Positions 1 to 7,569 of a stretch of 11,921 nucleotides of DNA are shown in pieces (position 1 is the stretch's first letter; the number at the start of each line of letters is the position of its first letter). The notes below the pieces were generated by a model. The model saw only the letters and a list, made by a program, of their open reading frames with translations, had not been told where the DNA came from and ran no database searches. Made by a program: the position numbers and the translations under genes. This DNA is from an uncultured Rikenellaceae bacterium. Lineage in GTDB: Bacteria; Bacteroidota; Bacteroidia; Bacteroidales; Rikenellaceae. Location of the stretch: NCBI GenBank assembly GCA_947074135.1, contig CAMTOL010000046.1:1-11921 (forward strand), in the 5' to 3' direction.

Positions 1-1
1 T

Positions 2-424
2 CTACTTGCTCTGATTAACTCACAACTTCGAAACAGAGAGAAAGTTAGAACTATACTTGGTAGTACGACAAAGAAAGAAGAGATTGCCGAAAATGAGCTA
101 TCGCCTCAAGATAGCGAACTTATGGGTGAGCTCTATAAATTAATGGAGGGAGAGCTATCGAACAGCGAGCTAGATATTTCGCACATAACCGAGATACTCA
201 AAATTTCGCGAACTAAACTCTATTACAAAATTAAAGGGCTGACAGGCGAGAAACCTAGCACTTTCTTTAGAACTTATAAGCTGAATCGCGCGGCAGAGTT
301 GATTAAAGAGGGTAGGTATAACATATCTGAGATTGCTGATATGACTGGTTTTGGTACCCTTTCTCACTTCTCGACTAGCTTTAAGAAACAGTTTGGTGTT
401 TCGCCAAGCGAATATAACGGATAA
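2..424 (+). CDS. AraC-family DNA-binding output domain, C-terminal fragment (probable hybrid two-component regulator)
   Basis: The frame is open from the left edge of the window, so only the last 140 residues are present and the true start lies outside. Residues about 57-80 and 108-130 form the two helix-turn-helix units of an AraC/XylS domain. Visible landmarks are SRTKLYYKIKGLTG, then NRAAELIKEG, then ISEIADMTGFG, and the family's usual ending FKKQFGVSPSEY. The first residues (LLALINSQLRNREKVR) resemble the last receiver-domain helix and linker found before the AraC domain of Bacteroidota hybrid two-component sensors. The intact protein is therefore probably a periplasmic-sensor, histidine kinase, receiver and AraC fusion that activates transcription of a nearby locus. 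A stand-alone AraC regulator is less likely but cannot be excluded without the upstream sequence. An internal ATG at 122 is not a credible start because the homology continues upstream of it. Confidence 0.85.
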   Translation, partial: LLALINSQLRNREKVRTILGSTTKKEEIAENELSPQDSELMGELYKLMEGELSNSELDISHITEILKISRTKLYYKIKGLTGEKPSTFFRTYKLNRAAELIKEGRYNISEIADMTGFGTLSHFSTSFKKQFGVSPSEYNG

Positions 425-461
425 AATGCTGTGTTGAGTAAGTGAGAGTGAAAAATTAAAA

Positions 462-492
462 TTTGACGTATTAATAAATAATAATAACTTTG
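462..492 (+). promoter_or_regulatory. Bacteroidota-type promoter for the TonB-C-like gene
   Basis: A -33 TTTG (462-465) and a -7 TAACTTTG (485-492, consensus TAnnTTTG) are separated by 19 nt, an exact match to the Bacteroides consensus architecture. Transcription would start near 497, about 55-60 nt before the ATG at 554. No terminator hairpin is visible between the regulator stop and this promoter. Confidence 0.65.
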
Positions 493-553
493 CAAAATCG
501 TTATACAATAAATAGCATCCTTAAATCCAAGAAATAATTTGGTAGAGCAAGAT

Positions 554-1300
554 ATGAGAAGATCGAAAAAATGTGTTATAACTCTATCACTAATTTTTAG
601 TGCAACAATCTTAAATGCATTTAGCAACACGTTTAATGTGAATGCTTCTAATGACGATGATCCTAGAAAAACAATTGAACGTTCTGCTGAATCTGAGTCT
701 AATAATAAGGTAAAGCAACGTTTTAATCCTATTTTCGGAGATGAGAAGGAGAGCAACCAAATTATTAGTTTTATTGCCTCCAATCTTGTTGTTGAACTAG
801 ATCCTGAACAAATCAAAAAGCTAGATGGATTTATGGTAGCTTCATTTGTGATTGATACACTTGGAAATATCGAAAAACTTGCAGTTCAAAGATCATACAA
901 TACTTGGGTGGATTATGCAATTATTGGGGCTATTAAAAGCCTACCTCCTTGGGGAAAACCATCGCTCGATAAAAATGATAAACCAGTCGAAAAATATCAT
1001 AACATTGTCTTTACCTTTGGCTCTTATGTGAAGGGTGATACCCATTTTGGTTTTCAGGCCGATGCTGTTAGAGATAATACTCAAAAAGAGATTAATTCTC
1101 AGCGTGATGCTTTAAGTGCTTCTCTAAACGAAAAAAGAACTAAGTGGAACTCGTTTACTGATGTAAATTCCAAATTGGTTTACGATATTAAGCAGGGACT
1201 TAAAAACGAGGCTACGATCATCAATCCAAATGATCCATTCACCAACAAAGGTACACCCCCAATTACAGTGCCAACAATTAAGATTACTGAAAAGGAGTAA
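554..1300 (+). CDS. secreted TonB-C-like domain protein of unknown function
   Basis: This is a 248-residue protein from the ATG at 554; a TTG at 539 in the same frame would add five residues but is less likely. Residues 1-31 look like a Sec signal peptide: a basic start (MRRSKK), a hydrophobic core at about 8-23 and a plausible cleavage after VNA. Residues about 68-156 resemble a TonB C-terminal domain, with the DTLGNIEKLAVQRS strand, the AIIGAIKSLPPW helix-turn, a KPVEKY segment and the final IVFTFGS strand. The remainder (about 168-220) is charged and probably helical, and the tail (222-248) is rich in Pro, Thr and Asn. True TonB proteins have an N-terminal transmembrane anchor and a proline-rich spacer before this domain. 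Here the domain comes first behind a signal peptide, so a role in energy transduction is doubtful. A periplasmic or lipid-free envelope protein is the cautious reading. It has its own promoter and terminator and is probably monocistronic. Confidence 0.75.
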   Translation: MRRSKKCVITLSLIFSATILNAFSNTFNVNASNDDDPRKTIERSAESESNNKVKQRFNPIFGDEKESNQIISFIASNLVVELDPEQIKKLDGFMVASFVIDTLGNIEKLAVQRSYNTWVDYAIIGAIKSLPPWGKPSLDKNDKPVEKYHNIVFTFGSYVKGDTHFGFQADAVRDNTQKEINSQRDALSASLNEKRTKWNSFTDVNSKLVYDIKQGLKNEATIINPNDPFTNKGTPPITVPTIKITEKE

Positions 1301-1323
1301 TCCTTCTATTGAGATTATAAGAG

Positions 1324-1356
1324 AAGTGCTATATGTTGATTATAGCACTTTTTTTT
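1324..1356 (+). terminator. intrinsic terminator of the TonB-C-like gene
   Basis: A perfect 10-bp stem (AAGTGCTATA at 1324-1333 with TATAGCACTT at 1341-1350) has a 7-nt loop and is followed directly by a T run to 1356. It lies 23 nt after the stop codon. Confidence 0.88.
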
Positions 1357-1406
1357 GCTCTTTCTGTGGTTTATTTCTACGATTATACTTTACCTAATAT
1401 TATCCT

Positions 1407-1447
1407 AAAAACAGAGAGGTAGCTAGTTAAAGTTAGCTACCTCTCTG
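1407..1447 (-). terminator. intrinsic terminator of the M20 peptidase gene
   Basis: A perfect 14-bp inverted repeat (CAGAGAGGTAGCTA at 1412-1425 with its complement at 1434-1447) has an 8-nt loop. Read on the minus strand it is followed by TTTTT (1411-1407). It begins 18 nt after the M20 stop codon. Together with the plus-strand hairpin at 1324-1356 it insulates two convergent genes. Confidence 0.88.
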
Positions 1448-1465
1448 GTCTAATTTTCTATTTGG

Positions 1466-2827
1466 TTATTTCGAGAACTCTTTATAGAAATATGGAATTG
1501 TTTCGATTCCTTTGTAGAAGCAATCGAGTTGATAGCTCTCGTTTGGCGAGTGAATAGCATCGCTATCTAGTCCGAAGCCCATAAGAATCGACTTAATGCC
1601 TAGGATACGTTCGAAAGTTGAGATGATTGGAATACTACCACCGCTATAGAAAGGAAGTGGTTTTTTGCCAAACGTAGTTTCGATTGCTGCCGAAGCTGCT
1701 TTGTATGCTTTGGTGTCGGTTGGAGCAATGTATGGTACGCCACCGTGCGATGGAGTAATCTTGATTGTTACTGATTTTGGTGCAATACGTTCGAAATGCT
1801 CTGTCAATAGTTGAGTGATACGTTTAAAGTCTTGACCAGCTACCAAGCGAGTTGAGATTTTAGCTGTTGCAATGCTAGGGATAACGGTTTTAGCACCCTC
1901 GCCAATATATCCACCCCATATGCCGCAAACGTCAAACGTTGGGCGAATACCCTTACGCTCCATAGTAGTATAGCCTTTTTCGCCTTGAATATCTCCAATG
2001 TTGATTGATTTTTTGAAATCTTCGTCACTGAAAGGAGCTTTTGCAATTTCTGCACGTTCTTCTGCCGAGAATTCGTAAATATTGTCGTAGAAGCCTGGAA
2101 CTGTGATTTTGCCATCTTTATCGATTGATTCTGAAATCATATCGCAAAGAATGTTGATAGGGTTGGCAACAGCACCGCCATAAAGACCGCTGTGTAGGTC
2201 ACGATTAGGACCTGTCACCTCTAGTTCGATGTATGCTAGACCTCGAAGTCCACAAGTAATCGATGGAGTAGCTAGTCCAAGCATCGAAGTGTCTGAAACT
2301 AGAATAATGTCGGCTGCCAACAACTCTTTGTGAGTTTCGCACCACTTAGTTAGTTCGCCCGAACCAATCTCCTCTTGACCTTCAAGCATAAACTTAACAT
2401 TACAAGGAAGTTCGCCGCTTCTTACCATAGCCTCGAATGCAGCTACGTGCATATAGCCTTGACCTTTGTCGTCATCTGCGCCACGAGCATAGATTTTGCC
2501 ATCTTTTATCACTGGTTCGAATGGATCAGAAGTCCACAATTCTGCAGGGTCTGTTGGCATTACGTCGTAGTGGGCATAAACAAGCACTGTTGGTTTAGCA
2601 GGGTCGATAATTTTTTCTGCATAAACAATAGCAGGTCCGTCGGTTGGGAAGATTTCAGCTCTATCAACTCCAGCTTTTTCGAGTTTTGCTTTAAGCCACT
2701 CGGCAGCACGTTGCATATCGGGAGCGTGTGCGGCGATAGACGAAATAGAGGGAATACGTAGGAGTTCAAATAGCTCTTCGAGGAATCGCTCCTTGTTTGT
2801 AGCGATAAATTCTTGTGTCTTTTTCAT
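1466..2827 (-). CDS. M20 family metallo-dipeptidase
   Basis: This 453-residue cytoplasmic zinc peptidase of the M20 (CNDP/PepV-like) type probably hydrolyses dipeptides or small peptides for amino-acid salvage. The full metal-site pattern is visible: His86 and Asp88 in YAHYDVMP, the bridging Asp119 in GADDDKG, the general base Glu152 and metal ligand Glu153 in EGQEEIGS, Asp179 in VSDTS, and His426 in IHSPNE. The dimerisation or lid domain falls between about residues 195 and 330, with the conserved DLHSGLYGG containing His212 at its beginning. The length is typical for the family. The first Met (MKKTQEF) fits the usual N-terminus and there is no signal peptide. The gene follows mutS on the same strand after 100 nt but has its own -7 element, so it is probably a separate transcription unit. 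The exact substrate cannot be read from the sequence. Confidence 0.95.
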   Translation of the reverse strand: MKKTQEFIATNKERFLEELFELLRIPSISSIAAHAPDMQRAAEWLKAKLEKAGVDRAEIFPTDGPAIVYAEKIIDPAKPTVLVYAHYDVMPTDPAELWTSDPFEPVIKDGKIYARGADDDKGQGYMHVAAFEAMVRSGELPCNVKFMLEGQEEIGSGELTKWCETHKELLAADIILVSDTSMLGLATPSITCGLRGLAYIELEVTGPNRDLHSGLYGGAVANPINILCDMISESIDKDGKITVPGFYDNIYEFSAEERAEIAKAPFSDEDFKKSINIGDIQGEKGYTTMERKGIRPTFDVCGIWGGYIGEGAKTVIPSIATAKISTRLVAGQDFKRITQLLTEHFERIAPKSVTIKITPSHGGVPYIAPTDTKAYKAASAAIETTFGKKPLPFYSGGSIPIISTFERILGIKSILMGFGLDSDAIHSPNESYQLDCFYKGIETIPYFYKEFSK

Positions 2828-2875
2828 AAGTTCTATTATTTTTAAAATGTTTTACTTTTTTTTAAACATATTTGA

Positions 2876-2906
2876 CAAATATAGTTAAAATTAATTTAAA
2901 GTAAAA
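2876..2906 (-). promoter_or_regulatory. candidate promoter of the M20 peptidase gene
   Basis: On the minus strand, TATATTTG (2883-2876) matches the -7 consensus TAnnTTTG. A TTTT (2906-2903) lies 19 nt upstream as an imperfect -33 element. The predicted transcript would start near 2871, giving a leader of about 45 nt. Confidence 0.5.
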
Positions 2907-2931
2907 CATAAAACTCACCTGTTTTATTTAC
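2901..2931 (-). terminator. weak candidate terminator at the 3' end of mutS
   Basis: On the minus strand, GTAAATAAAAC (2931-2921, which contains the mutS stop codon) can pair with GTTTTATGTTTTAC (2914-2901). This gives an 11-bp, very AT-rich stem with a 3-nt bulge, followed by TTTAAATT. The low G+C makes it a poor terminator, and it overlaps the -33 region of the M20 promoter. Read-through is possible. Confidence 0.3.
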
Positions 2932-5567
2932 TTTTTAATACCTAATATATTTTTAATTTCGCTCAATTTGTTGAGTGCTTCTAGTGGAGTGAGTGCATTG
3001 ATGTCGATGCCTCTAATTTTGTCAGCTACAGCCGAAAGGGTAGGGTCGTCCATTTGAAAGATACTAAGTTGTAGTGGTTTTTGACCTGCCACCTCAAGTG
3101 CTTGTTTGGTTGCCGACTCTTCGTAAACAGCAACACCAGCACGTTTCTCTTCCAACTCCGAAAGTATCATTTGAGCACGACGAACAACAGAAAGCGGCAT
3201 ACCAGCCATTTGAGCTACGTGGATACCGAACGAGCGTTCGACAGCGCCTTCAGTCAGTTTGCGCAAGAAAATAACTTTGCCCTCAATCTCTTTGACTGCA
3301 ATGTGATAGTTTTTGATGCGTTCGAACTGTTTGTACATCTCGCCAAGTTCGTGATAGTGGGTTGCAAACAACACTTTGGCAGTCGAAGATGTGTGAATAA
3401 ACTCCACAATCGCCCAAGCCAACGAAATGCCGTCGTAGGTGCTTGTGCCACGCCCAATCTCGTCCAGTATCACTAGTGAAGAGTCTGTCAGATTGTTCAG
3501 AATATTGGCAGTTTCTAGCATCTCGACCATAAAAGTTGATTCGCCACTCGAAATGTTGTCACTTGCTCCGACGCGAGTAAAAATCCTATCACTTAGTATC
3601 AATTCAGCCTCGTTTGCAGCCACAAACGAACCACATTGAGCCATCAAATTTGCAATGGCAACCGAGCGAAGCAGCGCCGATTTACCACTCATATTTGGAC
3701 CCGAAATCAATAGTATCTGTTTGTCCTTGCTGTTAAGCTCAACATCACTAGGAATATAGTTCTCTCCAATCGGCAATCGTTTTTCGATAACAGGGTGTCG
3801 TAGGTCTTTAATTTTGATTGATCCTTTTTCGTTAAGCGTTGCTCGGCAATAGTTGTTGGTAATGGCAGTAATCGAAAAGCTAAGTAGTGCGTCGATTTGC
3901 GCCGTTGCCATTGCCGAAGTTTTCATTCTAGCAACCCACTGCTGTAACCAACCAATGAGTTCTGCGTATATCTCATTCTCAATCTGCAAAATACGACCTT
4001 CAGCACCTAGGATTTTGTTTTCGTACTCTTTTAGCTCCTCGGTTATGTAACGTTCGGCACTAACGAGTGTCTGTTTGCGAATCCACTCAACAGGAACTTT
4101 ATCTTTATGTGTGTTTCGAACCTCAATATAGTAGCCAAAAACGTTGTTGTAGCTAATTTTGAGCGAGGTTATCCCAGTTCTCTCAATTTCACGCTCCGCC
4201 ATACGGTTGAGATACTCTTTGCCGCTATTCGAAATGCTCCGAAGTTCATCGAGTTCGCTGCTAACTCCCGCTGCAATAACATTGCCTTTGCCAAGTGCAG
4301 CGGCAGGTTCTTCGCACAGCGTTAGTGCAATTTTTTTACGAACGTCGCTCAAATCCTCAATTTGCGATGCAATTTCGATTAGTTTACTATCAGGGTCTGA
4401 AACCGAAAGACTTTTGATGTGTTCCATCGACCCAATCGAGCGGCTAAGTTGTGCCAAATCACGAGGCATCGCTCTTAGCGCAGCAACCTTTGCAATAATG
4501 CGTTCGGCATCGCCAATAGCTGCAAAATTTTCGGTCAGTTCGTTCCTTAGATTTTCGTTTGAGATTAAGTAACTAACCGCATCATAGCGTTTTTCGATTG
4601 ACTCCTTGTCCCTTAGCGGAAGAGCTAACCATCGTCTAACCATACGTTTGCCCATTGGCGATGTTGCGCTGTCAATAATGTCGATAAGCGCAGTTCCACC
4701 CTCCGACGTTGAGTGAAATAACTCTAGGTTACGAAGCGAGTAACGGTCAATAAGTACATATTTATTTTCGTCGAGCCTCGAAATTGAGTTAATATGCGAA
4801 AGTGAGTCGTGTTTGGTGTACTGCAAGTAGTGGAGTATAGCTCCAGCAGCAGTCACGCCCAACGAAAGCGACTCAATGCCAACACCATTGAGCGCTTTAA
4901 CGCCAAGTTGTCGGAGCAGTTTATCGCGGTTTGTACTCTCGTTCCAAGCCCACTCGTCTAGTCTATAAGAACTTGCTTGGATGCCCGCAAAGTGCTGCGT
5001 AAAAGCATCGTTTTGAGTTCGGCTATATAGAATCTCTTTGGGCGATAGGGTAGCGGCAACCTTTGTGATAAACGCGCTGTTGCCTTCGCAAACATAGAAC
5101 TCGCCAGTCGAAATATCGAGAAGTGATAGTCCAATGTTCTGGTTTTTAGACCCGCTTTGTGCAAAAAAGATGGCTGCAAGAAATGAGTTCTCTTTGTGTC
5201 GAAGAATAGAATCGTTGTAACTTACACCAGGTGTAACTAATTCAGTGACACCACGTTTTACAATACCTTTAGCCTGTTTCGGATCTTCTAGCTGTTCGCA
5301 GATTGCCACTCGCTCTCCTGCCAAAACCAATTTGTCGAGGTAGTTGTCAATGGCGTGGTACGGAAATCCAGCCAGTGGAACACTGCTTGCCGACCCATTG
5401 GCACGTTTGGTTAACGTAATGCCAAGAATGCCACTCGCTTTAACTGCATCGTCGCCAAATGTTTCGTAAAAGTCACCTGCGCGGAATAACAACAGTGCAT
5501 CTGGATACTCTGCCTTGATATTGTAGTATTGCCGCATCAGCGGCGTAAGTGCGTATTTCTCTTCCAT
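2928..5567 (-). CDS. mutS: DNA mismatch repair ATPase MutS
   Basis: MutS recognises base mismatches and small loops as a dimer and recruits MutL with ATP. The ATG at 5567 gives 879 residues. This start is preferred over an in-frame ATG at 5600 because the family's N-terminus (EEKYALTPLMRQYYNIK) begins here and AAAGGA lies just upstream, one of the few SD-like sites in the window. With this numbering, Phe33 and Glu35 of GDFYETF are the mismatch-contacting Phe-x-Glu. The connector, lever and clamp domains follow to about residue 560. The C-terminal ATPase has Walker A GPNMSGKS (Lys629), the segment SSGESTFMVEM, Walker B with LVILDEIGRGTST (Asp702, Glu703) and the ATHYHEL switch. The length is normal for a full MutS1, and it is not MutS2 because there is no Smr domain. 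It lies 36 nt downstream of the WG-repeat gene with no clear promoter between, so cotranscription with the vWA/WG pair is likely. Confidence 0.97.
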   Translation of the reverse strand: MEEKYALTPLMRQYYNIKAEYPDALLLFRAGDFYETFGDDAVKASGILGITLTKRANGSASSVPLAGFPYHAIDNYLDKLVLAGERVAICEQLEDPKQAKGIVKRGVTELVTPGVSYNDSILRHKENSFLAAIFFAQSGSKNQNIGLSLLDISTGEFYVCEGNSAFITKVAATLSPKEILYSRTQNDAFTQHFAGIQASSYRLDEWAWNESTNRDKLLRQLGVKALNGVGIESLSLGVTAAGAILHYLQYTKHDSLSHINSISRLDENKYVLIDRYSLRNLELFHSTSEGGTALIDIIDSATSPMGKRMVRRWLALPLRDKESIEKRYDAVSYLISNENLRNELTENFAAIGDAERIIAKVAALRAMPRDLAQLSRSIGSMEHIKSLSVSDPDSKLIEIASQIEDLSDVRKKIALTLCEEPAAALGKGNVIAAGVSSELDELRSISNSGKEYLNRMAEREIERTGITSLKISYNNVFGYYIEVRNTHKDKVPVEWIRKQTLVSAERYITEELKEYENKILGAEGRILQIENEIYAELIGWLQQWVARMKTSAMATAQIDALLSFSITAITNNYCRATLNEKGSIKIKDLRHPVIEKRLPIGENYIPSDVELNSKDKQILLISGPNMSGKSALLRSVAIANLMAQCGSFVAANEAELILSDRIFTRVGASDNISSGESTFMVEMLETANILNNLTDSSLVILDEIGRGTSTYDGISLAWAIVEFIHTSSTAKVLFATHYHELGEMYKQFERIKNYHIAVKEIEGKVIFLRKLTEGAVERSFGIHVAQMAGMPLSVVRRAQMILSELEEKRAGVAVYEESATKQALEVAGQKPLQLSIFQMDDPTLSAVADKIRGIDINALTPLEALNKLSEIKNILGIKK

Positions 5568-5603
5568 TTTCCTTTTTTCTGTGTTGTGAACTGTAATCAC
5601 AGA

Positions 5604-6431
5604 TTATACTCTATACTCTTCTCTGTCTATATTTACATACTCGCCATCGAAACATACCTTTGCGTAGCCATTGCTATCAAATGATGTTGCATCGCTATAT
5701 TTTAGATCGATTACCACTTTTCCTTTTTGGTCAACATAACCATACACTCCTCCTAGTTCGACACATAACATCCCCATTGAGTATTTGCCAGTCCAATCCC
5801 ACTGACACTCAACTATAGTGTCGCCACTACGATTAATTACTCCATATTTCCCTTGATAATCAACGTAACATAGGTGCGATTCGTCGTAAGATATTTCGTC
5901 GTAAATAGGTTCGATAATAACCTCTCCAATGTTGTTAATTAATCCATATAACCCATTCTTGCAAACTACAGCTCTGCCCTCGGCAAACAACTCAACTGAA
6001 TCGTAATGTGCATTAATAACAACTTCACCTAAATCGTTTTTAAAACCCCATTTTCCGTTCTGTTCGTATGGTTCTCTGTTTTCGCTAGTTTGAACGCCTT
6101 GTGTTTGTGTTGTCAATACGTCTTCACTATATGGTTCTAACACAACGCTCCAATATTTAAGCTCTCCGCCAGCCTCCGCCATCAACTCATCGTTCAATAG
6201 TAAAGTTCCTTTTGGCAATACTGCATCTGATTCTTTTGGTGTGTCGGTGTATAGCTTAAGCAAATAATCTTCTTTTTTGTATTTTACTTTAAAGCAAACA
6301 AATCGTGACGAAGCCTTAAAGATAGGCTCGTTCTCATTGTCGCGTTCAATGGTAATGCCGTTAATGCTCCTAAAACACCGTTTTGGAGTGTTCAGCGCTT
6401 CGATATATGCTCTAATTGTTGGGTATATCAT
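5604..6431 (-). CDS. WG-repeat protein with a kinase N-lobe-like N-terminus
   Basis: A 275-residue protein without a signal peptide. Residues about 120-272 consist of WG-type repeats: NGKWGFKNDLGEVVINAHYD, NGLYGLINNIGEVIIEPIYD, QGKYGVINRSGDTIVE, GVYGYVDQKGKVVID and a degenerate final DGEYVNID. These repeats are expected to form a beta-rich binding scaffold. Residues about 1-105 are different: the FVCFKVKY, then YLLKLYTD pattern with Lys59 resembles the first strands of a protein-kinase N-lobe, as seen in some Bacteroidota WG-repeat proteins. No glycine-rich loop, HRD or DFG motif is present, so activity is not expected; the kinase relation is my inference. The start ATG overlaps the stop of the upstream vWA gene as ATGA (6431-6428), so translation is probably coupled and the two products probably act together. 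The function is unknown. Confidence 0.8.
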   Translation of the reverse strand: MIYPTIRAYIEALNTPKRCFRSINGITIERDNENEPIFKASSRFVCFKVKYKKEDYLLKLYTDTPKESDAVLPKGTLLLNDELMAEAGGELKYWSVVLEPYSEDVLTTQTQGVQTSENREPYEQNGKWGFKNDLGEVVINAHYDSVELFAEGRAVVCKNGLYGLINNIGEVIIEPIYDEISYDESHLCYVDYQGKYGVINRSGDTIVECQWDWTGKYSMGMLCVELGGVYGYVDQKGKVVIDLKYSDATSFDSNGYAKVCFDGEYVNIDREEYRV

Positions 6432-7300
6432 AAATGTAGCTGATCGGTGGTTGTGGTACCTATTTCTAGTGCTTTTATAAAGTCTGAGATAGGAAGGTTA
6501 AAACTTACTCCTCTGTATTTTTTCTCTTGCGTTTCAGTGTCGTTTTTGAGTTCCGCAATGTGAGAGTTGTATATATTTGGTAGAGTTGACGATAGTTTGT
6601 AAAGTAGGTGTGCTTCAACAGGAAGTTCATCTATTGAGGTTGGGAACATTATCCCTTCGCTGCTAGTTCCTGAAATATGGAAGTTGAAGAAGATAGGCTC
6701 ACCGTCATCAGTTCCTTGAGCTGTTATTCTATTACGAACCGATATTAACTCCTCTTCATTGGCGTCTGTAAACTCTCCATCGGTGATATGAATGATTATA
6801 GGAGGGAAGTTGTTTTTAAGTTTTTGGTTGTTTTGCCACGAGTGGAGTAGTTCGCTAACTCTGTTCGTTGCTTGTAGCATTGGGGTAGGACCGTCGCAGT
6901 AAGGCTCAATCCATACTTTTATGCTAGTGTAGTAGGATATAGGCACACCTTCAACGCTTTTGACTCTGCGCAATATTTTAGAGCGACTTTTGACTGTTGC
7001 CGCCATCTCTGAGGGCGAAAGTAACCATCTGCCATCGCTCAGTAGCGAGTAAACACCTTTGCCTGAATAGCCTATTGCTCCTATGTCGAAGTAGTGTTTG
7101 TAAACGTTTCCTTGGCAACATCGGTCAACAATATTCATCAGTAGCAGGTTTGATGCTTGAGCTACAATTTCAGCTTTGGTTCTAGGGTGTGTGCCCAGTA
7201 GTTGAGTTCCGCCGTAAAGTTCGCTCATCGAGCCACTTTGGTCGATAAGAAGTATGATAAGAGCACGTTGACGCTCGGTTATTTTACTTTGATATGCCAC
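6428..7300 (-). CDS. vWA domain protein with intact MIDAS, TerY-like
   Basis: A 290-residue soluble von Willebrand factor A domain protein. The metal-ion-dependent adhesion site is complete: Asp20-x-Ser22-x-Ser24 in LLIDQSGSMS, Thr139 in DGPTPM, and Asp174 in HITDGEF. The core strands IIILL-type (13-20), YFDIGAIGYSG (70-80) and PPIIIHITDGE are clear. The layout (no signal peptide, MIDAS at the N-terminus, a long insertion after the third strand) is like the TerY family. These often sit beside a PP2C phosphatase and a protein kinase in Bacteroidota; neither an active kinase nor a phosphatase is present here. The start is GTG at 7300. It is the only reasonable choice, because a TAA stop lies 12 nt upstream in frame and no ATG precedes the MIDAS motif. 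It is the first gene of the unit vWA-WG-mutS. A role in binding a partner through a Mg-bridged contact is expected from the family; the partner is unknown. Confidence 0.85.
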   Translation of the reverse strand: MAYQSKITERQRALIILLIDQSGSMSELYGGTQLLGTHPRTKAEIVAQASNLLLMNIVDRCCQGNVYKHYFDIGAIGYSGKGVYSLLSDGRWLLSPSEMAATVKSRSKILRRVKSVEGVPISYYTSIKVWIEPYCDGPTPMLQATNRVSELLHSWQNNQKLKNNFPPIIIHITDGEFTDANEEELISVRNRITAQGTDDGEPIFFNFHISGTSSEGIMFPTSIDELPVEAHLLYKLSSTLPNIYNSHIAELKNDTETQEKKYRGVSFNLPISDFIKALEIGTTTTDQLHL

Positions 7301-7336
7301 ACTAAAACTAGTTTATCGGTTTACAGAAATATCGAA

Positions 7337-7344
7337 CAAAGATA
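7337..7344 (-). promoter_or_regulatory. candidate -7 promoter element for the vWA-WG-mutS unit
   Basis: On the minus strand TATCTTTG (7344-7337) matches TAnnTTTG. It sits 36 nt upstream of the GTG start, so the leader would be about 30 nt. No TTTG is present at 19-21 nt spacing, so the -33 element is weak or missing. Confidence 0.45.
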
Positions 7345-7460
7345 ATGAATAGAAACGAATTTCTATGCACTCATCTCAAAACATTAATCTACAATTAATC
7401 ATCATTGAGGTGTTTAATTTATAATGTTAGCAATTAATTTAGTTCTAAATTGGTTAACTG

Positions 7461-7491
7461 TTTGTAGGTTAGTAAAAAAGTATTATCTTTG
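7461..7491 (+). promoter_or_regulatory. Bacteroidota-type promoter of rplY
   Basis: A -33 TTTG (7461-7464), exactly 19 nt of spacer and a -7 TATCTTTG (7484-7491) match the Bacteroides vegetative consensus. The transcript should start near 7495, leaving a leader of about 75 nt before the rplY ATG. The intergenic stretch 7301-7460 also holds the divergent vWA promoter and no gene that I can support. Confidence 0.75.
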
Positions 7492-7493
7492 CG

Positions 7494-7549
7494 CCCTATA
7501 AAACGGTGTGATGGGGCGTTTGCAATAGGGTACCACGCTGAGTAACACC
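7494..7549 (+). promoter_or_regulatory. candidate structured mRNA leader of rplY
   Basis: The leader is GC-richer than its surroundings and contains several complementary segments. These are GGTGT (7505-7509) with ACACC (7545-7549), GGCGT (7515-7519) with ACGCT (7535-7539, one wobble), and CCCTAT (7494-7499) with ATAGGG (7525-7530). The last pairing competes with the others. A fold that lets the ribosomal protein control its own translation is possible, as for many ribosomal protein genes, but I do not recognise a described RNA family. Confidence 0.3.
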
Positions 7550-7569
7550 ATAATAATTAAAACAAAAAG

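Noticed and set aside
170..816. Minus-strand open frames opposite the AraC-type end and the TonB-C-like gene
   Set aside because: The plus-strand products have recognisable domains, a matching promoter and a terminator; the antisense frames have none of these.
2375..2761. Plus-strand open frame opposite the M20 peptidase
   Set aside because: It is antisense to conserved metal-site motifs of the peptidase and has no promoter or recognisable product.
3074..4572. Several open frames on the plus strand opposite mutS (for example 3081-3476 and 4159-4572)
   Set aside because: They lie entirely antisense to a clearly conserved MutS frame, show no recognisable domain, and arise from codon bias of the real gene.
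5565..5600. ATG at 5600 as the mutS start
   Set aside because: It adds 11 residues unlike the family, whereas the ATG at 5567 has an SD-like AAAGGA and the conserved N-terminus.
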